Counted from the stretch's first letter, positions 22,367-34,294 are shown. The stretch is DNA of 64,000 nucleotides from Sepiola atlantica (GCA_963556195.1 OY744529.1:56161580-56225579); one strand, 5' to 3'. The notes: generated by a model not told the origin, from the sequence alone. A program made the numbers and translations.

Positions 22367-24742
22367 ACATTCTTTAATTCACTCTTATCATATTGAATAA
22401 AATAACCAGTCTGCGTTGTTTTAATCACTCTTTCTAATATTCTAACGAATTTACGCAATTGAAAAACTAAGGTAAAAAACAATTTCCTTAAAGTCATGTT
22501 GTCAGCTTCAACTTAATTTTACATTTACTTTGTGAACTTTCAATAAAGTTTAGTCACCTCCAAGAGAAATAGTAAACATATTCTCAAGCCAAAGAATAAA
22601 CATTCATTTGGTTTTCTGTTTTTGCTTCTTGTTCATACTTTGTTCTTTACTCATATATTTCGTCTTCATGGATATATATTTATCTAGTTGCGTTTAATAG
22701 GAGGTGAGGTGAGGTACGTGTCACATGACTACCGATGCGGATGATGAAATCGGTAAAGCCGAGTTGACATTTCCGACGAATTCATCACATTCACTTATAT
22801 TGTTGTACTATTGGGAAATCTATCAATGCCTTTCGACAGAAATGGTTTAAAATAACAACTTGTATTTCAATGAACTATTTTAAATTAATTGCTTTCTATA
22901 TTTATTGTGTTTCGGAAGTAAATAACCCCCGGATGGTTAGTTAACATGCCGTAAAACAGAAAAACCTTAACCCACACTTGGTTCGACATTCATGTATATA
23001 AAAAGGTCAATGGAAATTCAATTTGAATTGATCCTTTGCCTTTGACCTTTTAGAATAAAACATTCTGGTTTAAACCGAACCCACAACTGTATTGATCGAC
23101 ATACGTTCATCGAATTAGCTTCATCAGTATATTATCTGTGATGTACCTGTCATCAAATATTATTACACTTTTAATATTTAGTTACAACGATAAAAATGCT
23201 CATGCACTCGGTATACTTGACAGAGCAACGCGATTCCTATCCTACAAACACGTTAGAAATAATTAAGGTTTTGATCAAAGTCTTTTTTGACGAAACTTAT
23301 TTCTGTCTCAAGATATTTTTAAAACTGGAGCAATATTTCTATTTATAGCATTTCCATTATTTAAACACTTCCTGCACTGTGCTCTCCCCTCGTCCTCGGG
23401 TGTCTTTTGTCGTAATCCGTAACCTTTCGAGAATTTCGAACCGAATCAATTAAGTATTTTACTGAGACGCATTCCTACCGTTTTTATATATATTGTATCA
23501 GTTAATTGTTCTTAAGTTAGTTCATCAACGATTGAATCGCCCCAACGTAATTTTCAAGTGTCTGTTACCGGCTACTGAACACCTCTATTTGGATGTCAGC
23601 TGTCCTAGCACGATTAAGGATCTCCTCATGATGACGATTCGTTTCAAGGAGACAATCTCATAAGCCACATACCAACCGACGGCGTCTACTCATTCATCTC
23701 GTAATGTTTCGCCGTATCGTATCTGAAGACGATGCAAATGAAGCTGGTTATCTTGCGAAAATATGGAATACCTATTAGAAGATGAAAGAAGAAAGAGCTA
23801 CAAAAATAATAAAACAACAATGCATAAAATGGTTCGTATATTAGAGAACGAGGCAAACCTATAACCGATCTTTTCTTTCTTTTACTTTCTGCCCAGACCC
23901 CCTTCCCCTTTTATCAGCCGACATTTTGTTGCCTGCCTACCCCTTAAATTAGAGCCACTGAGAACTGAACATCTGGGCCATCACTTCTTTGTTATCATCG
24001 CTGGATAGTGTGAAGTGTGATTCCAGTCTCAACCAGCCGCAAAATAGAGTCGCTTAAAAACATCACAGAGTATCTAAAAATAAAAACAATAAAAATCAAA
24101 ATCCGAATGAAAACAAATAACACAAAAAGAATAATATGCATCAAAGAATGTACGAAGCATGACGCACACTAGCAGCTCTTTAATATCTTAAAAGTCGAAT
24201 GAAAAATGTGTCCTATTGAAACTGGTCGTAATTGTATTGGTATTACTCAAGTGTATTCTATGCAGAAACTAATATTAGCTCTGCTATCATATGAGTGCTC
24301 GATCACATATTTCTTCATTATTGCGAAATGCTTTCATTACTGTTTTCTCTACTGTTTTTGTTTTCTTTGTAATTAATACACTGGGTGACCTTCATTTGAC
24401 ATGCAAAATAAATGATTATTTTTTAATTATTTTAAAGAATAGAAGGCAAAATATTTCCAGAAATCTTGAAAATATCTTGAGCTACACTTTTTCTCAGATG
24501 TCACATAAGCGTGTTAAGATGTTTGAGACGATTGTATAACTGTTTGGCTTTGATTGCTTTGTACAACAATAGAGTGAAGTGAAACGAATAGCTTGATTGA
24601 TGTTTTTATGGTGACCTATCTCCAATTCAGTTTAACATTTAAGGTAGAGCTATCATCATAGATTCTAACCAATTAATATAAACATCACTACATACCATTT
24701 ACAGACAATGCACCCAGTATATAAGCTCACACACATACACTC
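22364..24742. other. Unique non-coding DNA, no gene seen
   Basis: About 2.4 kb, less repetitive than most of the window and with a few less AT-rich patches (22700-22800, 23360-23420, 23640-23720). No exon that I can support. A real short exon could be hidden here. Confidence 0.5.
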
Positions 24743-25195
24743 ATATATATATATATATATATATATGCATCTCAAACTCACTCAAACAAATCTCGATTTT
24801 GCTTATTTGCATGTTTATCTATCTTTGTGTTTTTAATAAATTAACATTCTCTAATATACCTTTCTACGTTTTATTGTCAAATTTTCTTCTACATACGCAA
24901 TCGTTTGCTCGATAGTTCTGTTAATTTAATTATAAATGAAATAAGATAATGATATTTTATAAAAAAATGATAGCGTTTAAAAAACTTATTTAGAATTTCA
25001 TTTTCAAGGGATATAAGTTACTTCCGGCTTTAGTAAAGTGTCAAATATCGCTGTATGTCGAGAAAAGCTACTACACTTTGATCTTAGCATAAAAGCCACG
25101 GAACCATAAAAATATTTTGTGTGACTAGGCATTTTTAAATTACAAATCACAAAAAAAATGATTAAGTTGGATTATTTTTTTATGAGCGGTTAAGT
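24743..25195. other. Short (TA)n array and AT-rich DNA
   Basis: (TA)n at 24743-24766; the rest has no recognised feature. Confidence 0.5.
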
Positions 25196-25460
25196 GTAGT
25201 ATCGGTTCTGTTGTCATAAGACTGACCTCCCAGGAATTACCTCCTCCGTTATTAAGGGTGTGACTTAAATAAAAACCAAGACTTGATTTAGTCAGACTAT
25301 CTTTTAAGGGGGGAGTGTAGTATCGGTTCTGTTCTCATAGGACCGTCCACCTAAGAATGACTTCTCCCTTCATGGGTGGAAAGAAGTAGTGTTCGTTCGT
25401 CATCAGATTATCCTCTGTCAGAGGGGGGTCAGTGTAGTATATGTTCGTTGACCATAATAC
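25196..25460 (+). repeat. Diverged ~95-125 bp repeat family R2, locus 1
   Basis: Three partial units, each opening GTGTAGTAT.GGTTCTGTT or GTGTAGTATATGTTCGTT. The opening is followed by TCATA.GAC, a CCTCCCAGGAATTACCTCC-like block and a G-run. The same units recur at 53430-53815 in inverted orientation and, more diverged, at 25800-26095. Confidence 0.7.
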
Positions 25461-25461
25461 T

Positions 25462-25548
25462 AGCTAAGGAAGAACGATAACTCAAGTTTATAAGAAACAT
25501 GTCATTTTTAACTAGAAAATTATGAAAGTTATCGTCTTCCTTAGCCAG
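25462..25548. repeat. Foldback with ~22-bp arms
   Basis: GCTAAGGAAGAACGATAACT (about 25464) is inverted as AGTTATCGTCTTCCTTAGC (about 25527). Confidence 0.8.
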
Positions 25549-25570
25549 CATATTCATCTTTGACGGCGAC

Positions 25571-25657
25571 TATATTTTTACGCCAATTTTCATTTACGCG
25601 TTTCACGTGATTATTGTTCACGTGAAACGCGTAAATGAAAATTGGCGTAAAAATATA
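25571..25657. repeat. Perfect 40-bp-arm palindrome
   Basis: 25571-25610 and 25618-25657 are exact reverse complements separated by seven bases. The inner part reads GCGTTTCACGTGA and its complement. The outer flanks TATTCATCTTT and AAAGATGAATA extend the symmetry with gaps. Confidence 0.92.
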
Positions 25658-25799
25658 CGTAATAAAATAAAAGATGAATATGAACTTGCCATGTTTTTAA
25701 TGCTATCTAAATAAATAAATGCAAAAGTTTTTTCCACCTATTCTAACTATATTGTAATTAAAACGGTTTATGCTTATTTAATTCTGCGTACTATATGTT

Positions 25800-26095
25800 A
25801 ATTCGTTATAATACATTCTTTGCAGGCATTGCCTTTTCTTCGGGGGGGGGGAGGGGAGGGGGGGCGGAGACCGTAAAGTATACATTCGTTCCACACGATA
25901 CCATTTCCTCAGCATTACCAGTTTTAAGTGTTGGGCGAGTTAGTATACTACCTATGCAAATGAGAGGCTGGCAGGATGATATCATCCTCCCAGGCATCAA
26001 CCCCTCCTTTGGGGGGCGGGGGGGGGGGGGTGTCAGTGTATGTAGTTGGTTCATCATGATATCCTCTTGTCAGCCTCTCATTTGCATATTTATTT
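25800..26095. repeat. Repeat family R2, locus 2, with G-runs and an inverted pair
   Basis: Contains TCATCCTCCCAGGCATCAAC, a CCTCCTTTGGGGGGCGG block, GTCAGTGTATGTAGTTGG and CATCATGATATCCTC, matching the R2 order. Long G-runs lie at about 25842-25864 and 26010-26031. TATGCAAATGAGAGGCTG (about 25953) is inverted as CAGCCTCTCATTTGCATA (about 26071). Confidence 0.6.
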
Positions 26096-26206
26096 ATTTT
26101 TAAGTTTCTAATCAATTAATATGTTTTAATCTGATAATAATTAGATACATGCGTTTATTATTTTTTGTCAGTAATTGCCGCCCGGAGGTCGAGTAGTTTT
26201 TGCTAG

Positions 26207-26211
<5 letters not shown>

Positions 26212-26272
<61 letters not shown>
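26212..26272. repeat. (TA)n array
   Basis: About 30 TA dinucleotides. Confidence 0.95.
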
Positions 26273-26275
<3 letters not shown>

Positions 26276-26285
26276 CATTATTAAT

Positions 26286-26360
26286 AACTTGCATATGCCA
26301 GCGTTTTAAGCTTATGCTCTAATCAGTGTAGGATTCTGCATAGAATCTGCAAGCAATACA
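26286..26360 (+). mobile_element. Fragment of tRNA-derived SINE family S1
   Basis: GCCAGCGTTTTAAGCTTATG, AATCAGTGTAGGA and AGAATCTGCAAGCA are in the same order as in the copies at 58500, 60406 and 61086. The central part is missing. Confidence 0.55.
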
Positions 26361-26723
26361 AAAAATAACAATTCTCTGAACAAACTTTTCTCCCATGTAT
26401 CACCATACGACCATTCTTTTAACTCTGAGCAGGTAGAATCGTTAAATTTATTTCAAATAAATAACTGCAAAATCTTCTTGAATCAGAACTCAATATAAAC
26501 TCGAACCCAATTAAGCACTGTAATGTTTTCTACTATTAATCCCCTTCAATCCGCAAACTTATTCTATCCGAAAAAAACTTTAATTTACATCCAGCCAAGC
26601 TGTTTTACACTACACTCCTTACAAAACTTAAACATAATATCGATAATAAAAAAAAAAATAAAATAAAATAAAAATAAATAAAAACGAGTATGTCTTTGAA
26701 TCAATAATCGCGAGGAAGTCTTG

Positions 26724-26775
<52 letters not shown>

Positions 26776-26950
26776 TTTACATCCTGTCTTAGCTCTATAC
26801 ACATAATTCACGCCCCGCCTTCTGAATGGTTTCAATAACTCTGACCACTACTAATTTCTCCCACTGAACCTTCCACATAAAACTAATTTCTACTTGAGCC
26901 CGTAATCTATCTTTTTATAAGCGACCTTTTGGGCTTAGATAACTCATGCT

Positions 26951-26954
<4 letters not shown>
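26361..26954. other. AT-rich non-coding DNA with (TA)n at 26726-26774
   Basis: No gene. An A-rich AAATAAAATAAAATAAAAAT stretch lies near 26650. Confidence 0.55.
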
Positions 26955-27009
<55 letters not shown>

Positions 27010-27132
27010 GTTTATATATATATATATATATATATGTTTATATATGTATGTTTATATATATATATGTGTTTATATGTATATCTTTATGTTTATATATCTA
27101 TGTTCATATATATATATATATATATATATATA
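26955..27132. repeat. (TA)n with TATATGTT interruptions
   Basis: The array runs right up to the left end of the mariner-like MITE at 27133. Confidence 0.93.
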
Positions 27133-27510
27133 CAGGGTGATTCATAAGTCACTTAGCTATTTATTTTTGAAATTCTAAAGTTAAAAAATACGGTAATACA
27201 AAACAGAAAGTTAATTCATCAAATCCATTTATGGGAGTTTACAATTACAGCAAATTTTCAAAATTTCCGCCTTCGTTCTGCATGCATAGCTCCATTCATT
27301 TTTTGCAAGGAATTTACGACTCTTTGTAGCATATTTGATTTATTATTAAATAAATATATATAGAAACAAATATATACACGAACAAATTTAAAATAGCAAA
27401 TAGCAGTAATTAGAGAGTAAGATAACAATCATCAAAAGTTCATAGTATGTTTGTGCTTCATATGGTAATCATTTTAAATAGCTAAGTGAAGTGACTTATG
27501 AATCACCCTG
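27133..27510. mobile_element. Mariner-like MITE, 378 bp
   Basis: Both ends are CAGGGTGATTCATAAGTCAC in inverted orientation, continuing to TTAGCTATTT with a 5-bp indel in the right arm. The element is flanked by TA on both sides, as expected for Tc1/mariner insertion. On the - strand near 27260-27345 the translation LQRVVNSLQKMNGAMHAERR resembles the C-terminal tail of mariner-type transposases. This suggests an internally deleted derivative that keeps the 3' end of the transposase gene. Confidence 0.8.
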
Positions 27511-27541
27511 TATATATAATGTTTTTAAATATATATATGTT

Positions 27542-27572
<31 letters not shown>

Positions 27573-27654
27573 TTATATATATATATATATATATAATGTT
27601 TATATAGGAAATGTTTACATATATAACGTTTATATATATATATGTTTATATATA

Positions 27655-27722
<68 letters not shown>

Positions 27723-27840
27723 GTTAGTTGACATCCACAAAATTAAATTATACATATACATATTTATATATATATGTGTGTGTGTATATATATACATATA
27801 TGTTTATAAATTTTTGTGTTTATATTTTTATATATTTATA

Positions 27841-27919
<79 letters not shown>
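27511..27919. repeat. (TA)n arrays with TATATGTT and TGTG interruptions
   Basis: Blocks at 27513-27720 and 27757-27919, continuing the same texture as before the MITE, as if the element had inserted into one long TA-rich array. Confidence 0.93.
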
Positions 27920-27921
<2 letters not shown>

Positions 27922-27989
27922 CTTTAATTTTCCGAAAACCAGGCACATTATTACTGAGACATAAAGGGCTATCGTGGATTAGGACCTAT

Positions 27990-28960
27990 GCCTTCAAGGA
28001 TATCCTAAGTGGGGAGTTGTTGCATGTTGGCACAGTAAATGAAACGGTGAGCAAGGAGGGAATACCAAAGGCTAGCAGTTAGAGTAGAGAAGCTATTAGA
28101 GTAATAAGCCTCTTTAGTGAAGGCGTGTGATTTTGATGAGTTTGGGTTGATAAGGGGTATTTACGTGGAGGGGTACATGTACAGCAAAATCATCGGAGCA
28201 TATTCCATTTAAGTATTTGCAAAGTATTTGTCAAAATGGATGCAACATTTCGGCGATGGGACAGGGCTGTAGCTTGGAATATAGTGTAAGGCTATTAGAT
28301 TAGAGGGTCTTTTTGGATCCTGTCTAAGAGAGGGAGGCTATTATTTTGTTCACTAAGAGAGGGAGGCTATTATTTTGTTCACCAGCCTAGAAGTGACAAC
28401 AATACCCCATGCATTGCCCAATTGTAGTTTTGTAGAGATATAGGATACTGCCAGTATTGAGAAGTTTTCTAGTACGGTTGAGGGAGCCCACCTTCCTTGA
28501 CAATATTTTTTATGTATTTGCTCCAATTCATATTACCTTTGAATGTTAGGCCAAAGAATTTGAATGATGAACTCTCAGGTAGAGTGCTATCAGCCATGGC
28601 AATCGCTGTTTGGAAAGGTTTCTTACAATTGTTACAGGAAAGAAGATTTGTCTTACTAGCATTAAATGATACCATCCATGTACATCCCCATTCACCTACA
28701 GACTGGAGGCCATTTTCTCAGAATTCGGCCATTGCCTTCGATATGTGTATGTTCGTTTTGCCCGCATGTCGAGAATCGAGTGTGGTGTCATCAGCAAATA
28801 TACCCATCTCTAACACAATTTTATCAGTATTCATTTTCATGGGAAAATCATCATACCAGACCTTGTCAAAAACTTTGGATATATGAAGCACTACTCCCAT
28901 CGCTTGACCAGCCTTGTCTAGTGTATGGTATATGCATTCAAAGATGACCGTAAAACATAC
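27990..28960 (-). pseudogene. Broken reverse transcriptase of a jockey/CR1-type LINE
   Basis: On the - strand, in order: VVLHISKVFDKVWY (RT motif A, about 28850-28900); GIFADDTTLDS with the catalytic FADD (about 28770-28805); VSFNASKTNLLSCN (about 28630-28675); and SFKFFGLTFKGNMNWSKYIK (about 28500-28570). Further on are IGQCMGYCCHF and KLQPCPIAE in shifted frames, then a remnant resembling the post-RT region of these elements (ICSDDFAVH). At least two frameshifts (near 28700 and 28490) and several stops separate the pieces. The 5' part with the endonuclease and early RT motifs is absent. It is an inactive 5'-truncated copy. Confidence 0.8.
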
Positions 28961-29446
28961 GTAGTAGAACGGGCATGCCTACATTCATACTTTTGGTTAG
29001 AAAGAAGTCTAGCATAAACAGGGTGGCGAACTATTGCTAGATTCATTAATGATTCAAACATTTTTTGCAAACAACGGGTGAATAACTATGATTATATGAT
29101 GATTAATTATGATTATATGATGATTAATTATGATTATATGATGATTAATTAAGAGCTCTAGTCGTATTGTACACTATTGAGCTACAAAAACCTGTGTGCA
29201 AACTTAAAATATATGTGTGTGGTATATATTTTTAATAGGTATCATTAAAAAAAGAAGTGCTTCTAAACATAACATGTAAACATATGAGACAATACAAATA
29301 AAGTTCACTTTTTTTAACATACTAACTGAAATTTTCCTTGTAAATAAAGTACCGTAAACACATTTCTAACGCGCTTAATTAAAAGAATTATAGGCGTTAT
29401 TTAGAACCTTTTATAAATGATATCCGTTAAACGAATTTTCGCTGTC

Positions 29447-29449
<3 letters not shown>
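28961..29449. other. Non-coding DNA with a 21-bp repeat
   Basis: 29089-29151 holds three copies of TGATTATATGATGATTAATT plus one base. Otherwise no feature seen. Confidence 0.6.

Positions 29450-29528
<79 letters not shown>
29450..29528. repeat. (TA)n-(TG)n compound microsatellite
   Basis: About 44 bases of TA passing into about 35 bases of TG. Confidence 0.95.
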
Positions 29529-29531
<3 letters not shown>

Positions 29532-30229
29532 CGCATGAGAATGATGGGGTGGGCTAAAAAGCAAAGGTTTTGTTTAACATCATTTTTTCGAATAGATATT
29601 TGAGACATTGTAAAATGATCTTCCGTCGTCACTTTTAGACTACTCTTCATCCTCATCCTTATTATCCTTCTCTTCCAAGCTGTTATGCAGAAGACCAGCT
29701 TTTTCACCCGATTAGCCCCACCCCGGCTAGGATGCATTTCAACAACAAGAGCAAAATACAAAAAGGGACAAAAACAGACAAAGAAATAAACAAAAACAAT
29801 GACGTCGATGCCGGCTGTCTGCTGTTTTGTGTCGTAATACGACCGCTTTTACTGACACACACGCGCACACGCACGTATGCACAATTAACACGAGTGTCAT
29901 TAGCTTCTTTTTTTCCGTTCAAATGGGACAAAATGAATACGCCTTACGTTTTGACGCCGATCGTTAAGCAGACGATAACGGCAGCAGACGACATTTCACG
30001 TCTCGTTGCCCCAATTATTTTGATGAGGTAAAAATCAGCCGAATAGCTTTTTTTGTCTAGATCCTCCGGAGAGATGCTTAAAATTTTATTTCAGCATCAT
30101 AATTAGCTTTTATAATTGTATCATATTCAACATTCCAAGTCTCTTCATACTGAATTTGGTGCAATTCTGTCTAACTGTCATGGAGCGTATAAGTATTCCA
30201 CTTATTATTTATTCACTATAAGATTTCAC
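29529..30229. other. Non-coding DNA, no gene seen
   Basis: Moderately AT-rich. The open frames on both strands lack recognisable domains. Confidence 0.5.
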
Positions 30230-30560
30230 ACGAGTCATTATCAGTAATCGCTCACTGGTAACAACAGGTGGTGTTCCCTGGAGTCTACCCACATTTCCAG
30301 TAGTTTGTGCTTCCTTCGATTACTGTTGAAAATCATGTGCGTTATTGCAACAGACTTTTACCCGTGATTTCTCACCGACAACGGTCGTTGTCTTTCTTTG
30401 GAATCCGAATGGCGATATCTCCCTCCCTCAGGGTCCCAGTACTCTCTGCCCCTTTCTATTAGAGGTATGGATGGTGCTCTTTCTTCTCAGCATTCCCGTC
30501 CACCTTGACCCATCACGGCCATTTGGGTGTACACTCGACCGATGCTGGTGCCACCATTTT
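30230..30560 (+). repeat. Dispersed repeat family R3, copy near a trinucleotide array
   Basis: GTCATTATCAGTAATCGCTC, TTCCCTGGAGTCTACC, ATTGCAACAGACTTTTACCC and ACAACGGTCGTTGTC recur in the same order at 49450-49660. A short form lies at 34129-34215 (- strand). Probably the untranslated part of an old retroelement; class uncertain. Confidence 0.55.
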
Positions 30561-30615
30561 TTAGGCGGAGTGGGGGGGGTATTGTTGTATTTTTCTATTA
30601 CCTTGGATTCATGTG

Positions 30616-30643
30616 CTTTTTATTATTATTACTATTAGTAGTG

Positions 30644-30679
<36 letters not shown>

Positions 30680-30720
30680 ATAGTAGTAGTAGTAATAGCA
30701 GTAGTATAGAGGTAATAATT
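30616..30720. repeat. (ATT)n / (TAG)n trinucleotide array
   Basis: ATT then TAG triplets with a few ATA and CAG interruptions. Confidence 0.93.
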
Positions 30721-31675
30721 ATAGTAATTCACGTTTTGAACCCTATAAGCGTTTACATTTTAGTAGCATTACTATTAAGTAATAACCCCTCCCGCTTTCC
30801 TGTGATGCACCCGGCATCTGAAGGCTGTTTCATGTTAAATATGGTAACATTCTGTCAAGTTGTTTCGGAGCATATAATGATAAACAAATAAGCAAACAAT
30901 AAATGTTCGATTATAAAAAAGATCGGATAAAGATTTTTCAATTTTAGGAGATAATTTGATCATGCTTCCAGTCCAATTTGACAATTTATTGAAAGGTTTT
31001 GCTTCTATGATTCAAAGACGTATGCGAAAATTAATATTGATAAGTACAATTACTTTCTGTTAAACTGAAATTACTTTCTATTGATCAGCTTTTAAAGCTT
31101 GAAAATCACTTTGAAATGTTGAACAGTTTCGAAATGAACAGACGCCAGTCAATTTGAGCATGCCTATTAATGGAGTAAAATGGCCGAGCAGAAATTAATT
31201 TCTAGATTGAATTAAAGATTAAAAAGAAACATAAATTTCATTAGTTCTCCTAAATTAATGGGAAGCGTGAATTTTCGAATTTGCACATCAAATGAATAGC
31301 ATAACTATCGCAACAAGTTCGTGTTATTTAAATGAAAACAAAGGAGTTTCAAACATATCTGTTTACATCGTCACCTTTCGATTTCTTATCTGCGTCCTAA
31401 AATTCATGTTGCCATGTTTTATTTGCGTATTTCTTTGATTATAAATATTTCATTTCCATTCAAAAACAACACCAATAAAAAATTATTTTATAATTCTGAA
31501 ATATTCTACATATCTCTTGATTTCCACTTCTTCGAAAGTTAATAGTGTTGCCATTTATATTTGTGCCCTTATTAAATTATAAATACAACATAACGTTTGT
31601 CATTTGTACAGAATTTTCCGTATTGAAATTTTTTTTTTTTACATCATTTTTATTTAATAAAATTATTCATGTATT
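30721..31675. other. AT-rich unique DNA, no gene seen
   Basis: No gene, repeat or RNA recognised. Confidence 0.55.
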
Positions 31676-31776
31676 GATTATTATTATTATTATTATTATT
31701 ATTATTTATTATATTATTATATTATTATTATTATTAGTAGTAGTAGTAGTAGTAGTAGCAGCAATAGTAGTAGTAG
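31676..31776. repeat. (ATT)n / (TAG)n trinucleotide array
   Basis: The same ATT-to-TAG transition as at 30616, here with a TATATT break. Confidence 0.93.
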
Positions 31777-33015
31777 CCTGTAATGCTATATATATAAACT
31801 AAGTACACGAACAATAAAAGTTAACTAATAAATTGCATTGCTTGTTTAATTATTTATCTGCGGCTGAGTTGCTACAAACGTAAGCACTTTAAAAGTAACA
31901 CACGATCTACTTTTTAACACGACAAACATTTATTTGATTATCAGTTTAGTTGTGTACTGTGAAAAAAAGTGGATAGTTATGCCTACTGTTGGAGGGGGGG
32001 TGAATCCTTCGGGAGAGGGGGCACCAAGGAGCGAAGTTAGACGAGTATATTTATGGTTAGTAATTGGGGGTGGGAGAGCGAGTTGCATGTCATATATATT
32101 CGGGTGTTACCATTCTCTTATGGCAAAGTGTTCTTCTGCTCAGTGAAGACCAGACAGCTCGATTTTGCTCCAGCAGAGAAATTCGTTCTCGGCATTCTTA
32201 CCAGATCATGTCATTTTAGCAATTTCCTCCCTTCAGGGTATAGCCAGGAAATATTTTTCCAACAGTATAATATATAATGTTTTTTTTTAATTTAAATAAC
32301 TATTTATTTTCGGTTCTGATTCAGATTAGGGTTACGGTCAGGGTTGGGGTCAGGGTTGGGGTCAAATTTAGCTCGGGTCCTAATCTGATAAAGTACCGTA
32401 TTTTCTTACGCATTTCAACGTAAGAAAATATATAGTCATTTATATAATATATATATAAAAGTAAGATCAATTTAAAAAATAATTTACTGTTTGTTTTGTT
32501 CTTTTACAGTTTTTATAAAAAAATATTATTTTTATTAAATGTTGTCAATTATAACAGTTAATATGGAATTTCACACTTTTATTAATAAAAAGGAGTTAAT
32601 TTAATTTATTTATCGAAATAAAAAGCGATTAATTCATATATGTTTCCTTAACTTCTCGGCATGTCATCGATTCAAACCTGCTGGTCTTTGCAATTTGCAC
32701 CTTTGTATTTGAGGTGCAAACTTAAGGGACGGACACGCAATCTTTAGCTCAATTATAAAATAGAGTTTTGTTGTGTTTTTGTTTTCCTATAAATTTAAAT
32801 GTCTTGTCTTTTTTCGGAAAAGGTGAAATAATATCAGCTTTCTCTTCAAGTGCAGCTAACCAGTTTAATATTCCATCTATTTCATAGTTACACTGATTGG
32901 TCATTTAGTGATAACTGTGCGTGTCTGTTTCTATGGTAGCCAACATTTTCTAAGAGTTATCAGTATTGTCATGTTTCCTTGTCGAGATCATCAACATTTC
33001 TAGCGTTATTCTATA
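31777..33015. other. Non-coding DNA with a small hairpin and GGGTCA-like repeats
   Basis: 32330-32365 repeats GTCAGGGTTGGG two to three times. A perfect 12-bp stem TATTTTCTTACG (32399-32410) / CGTAAGAAAATA (32419-32430) follows. No gene recognised. Confidence 0.5.
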
Positions 33016-33311
33016 TATTAATACGATAGCGCGTGTGTTCGTGTGTCACGCTTACAGCTAAAGCTCTGCGCATGCGTGTCGGACCTAGATTTAGAGAAGC
33101 ATTTAAGTTACCTTATTTTCGTAATATTTTAAAGTATTTCCCTTGGCGACGTAGGATTTTGACGTCGGCCCGACTGGTTTATAATTCGCCCCCAACCAAC
33201 CTCTCAGATTTTTTACTACATCGAAGGGGGCGGGGTGAGGTAGGGAGGGTACATCCGGGAAGACACGTATTAATACGATAGCGTGTGTGTTACTTTGTGT
33301 GCCACGCTTAC
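33016..33311 (+). repeat. Direct repeat pair flanking a less AT-rich segment
   Basis: ATTAATACGATAGCGCGTGT at about 33018 recurs as ATTAATACGATAGCGTGTGT at about 33269. Both are followed by a GTGTG.CACGCTTACA block. The 251-bp period and richer GC in between (GGGGGCGGGGTGAGG) suggest a dimeric repeat or terminal direct repeats of an old element. Confidence 0.6.
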
Positions 33312-33925
33312 ATCAAAAGCAACGACCTTCCAAATCTTTGTATGCTACTCATGAATTGGAGCTAAATATAATTTAATCTAAAGCATTTACAATGTAATGT
33401 ATAGGTTAGGAACAAGATAATTAGTATTGAAAACATCATTTCGTGTAATTTACACGGATTCCGCTAGTTAGTATAAATAACTTTAATAATTTTACTACTA
33501 ATCAAAGAAATGAACAACCTTATGCGAGCTTACTTTAAAGTGATCGAAAAAGCCGGATAGTAAGTAAAAATTACAGCCTATATGGTAACATGATGCAGGT
33601 CAAGAGTGTGGGTGGACGTCACGTTTCCAATGTGACTGTGATTGTTGTGATAATTTTACGATTGAGACAAAAATTCAAATATAAACATATTATTGTTTGT
33701 ATTTTAAGGTATGACGATTTGAGGAAAGTGTTCAAAACAATTTGGAAATGAGGGTGAAGTCAGTGAACACTCGACGTTTTTTTTTCCTTCCATAGGACGT
33801 TTACTGCGTATGTGAGGCTAAAAGAATGTCGGCATTCTACTACAGTTTTGATTCTTTATTTTTGCTGAAACCCCTTTCGCATTTTGGGCCCAGTAAAAAA
33901 CGGGACAAAACGCGACACAAAACAG
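33312..33925. other. AT-rich non-coding DNA
   Basis: No recognised feature. Confidence 0.5.
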
Positions 33926-33977
33926 CAACAACAACAACAACAACAACATTCTCCTACTACTGCTACTGCTACTACTA

Positions 33978-34037
<60 letters not shown>

Positions 34038-34060
34038 TAATAACAAGAACAACAACAACG

Positions 34061-34127
<67 letters not shown>

Positions 34128-34128
34128 T
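33926..34128. repeat. Mixed trinucleotide array (CAA, CTA, CTC, ATA)
   Basis: CAA, then CTA/CTG, CTC, CTA, CAA and a final ATA block. All triplets derive from each other by single changes. Open frames on both strands are homopolymeric artefacts. Confidence 0.95.
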
Positions 34129-34258
34129 TGTCACTCAGACTCCAGGGAACCCCACCAATGATTATTAGTGAGCAATCACTGATGATTACTTGTGCGAGAA
34201 CTCCAAGTGAGTACACCCCTTCTCCTCCTCCTCCTCCTCCTACTACTACTACTACTTA

Positions 34259-34294
<36 letters not shown>

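Noticed and set aside
32330..32365. Interstitial telomeric repeat
   Set aside because: The words are GGTCAGGGTTGGG, not tandem TTAGGG, and only two to three copies are present.
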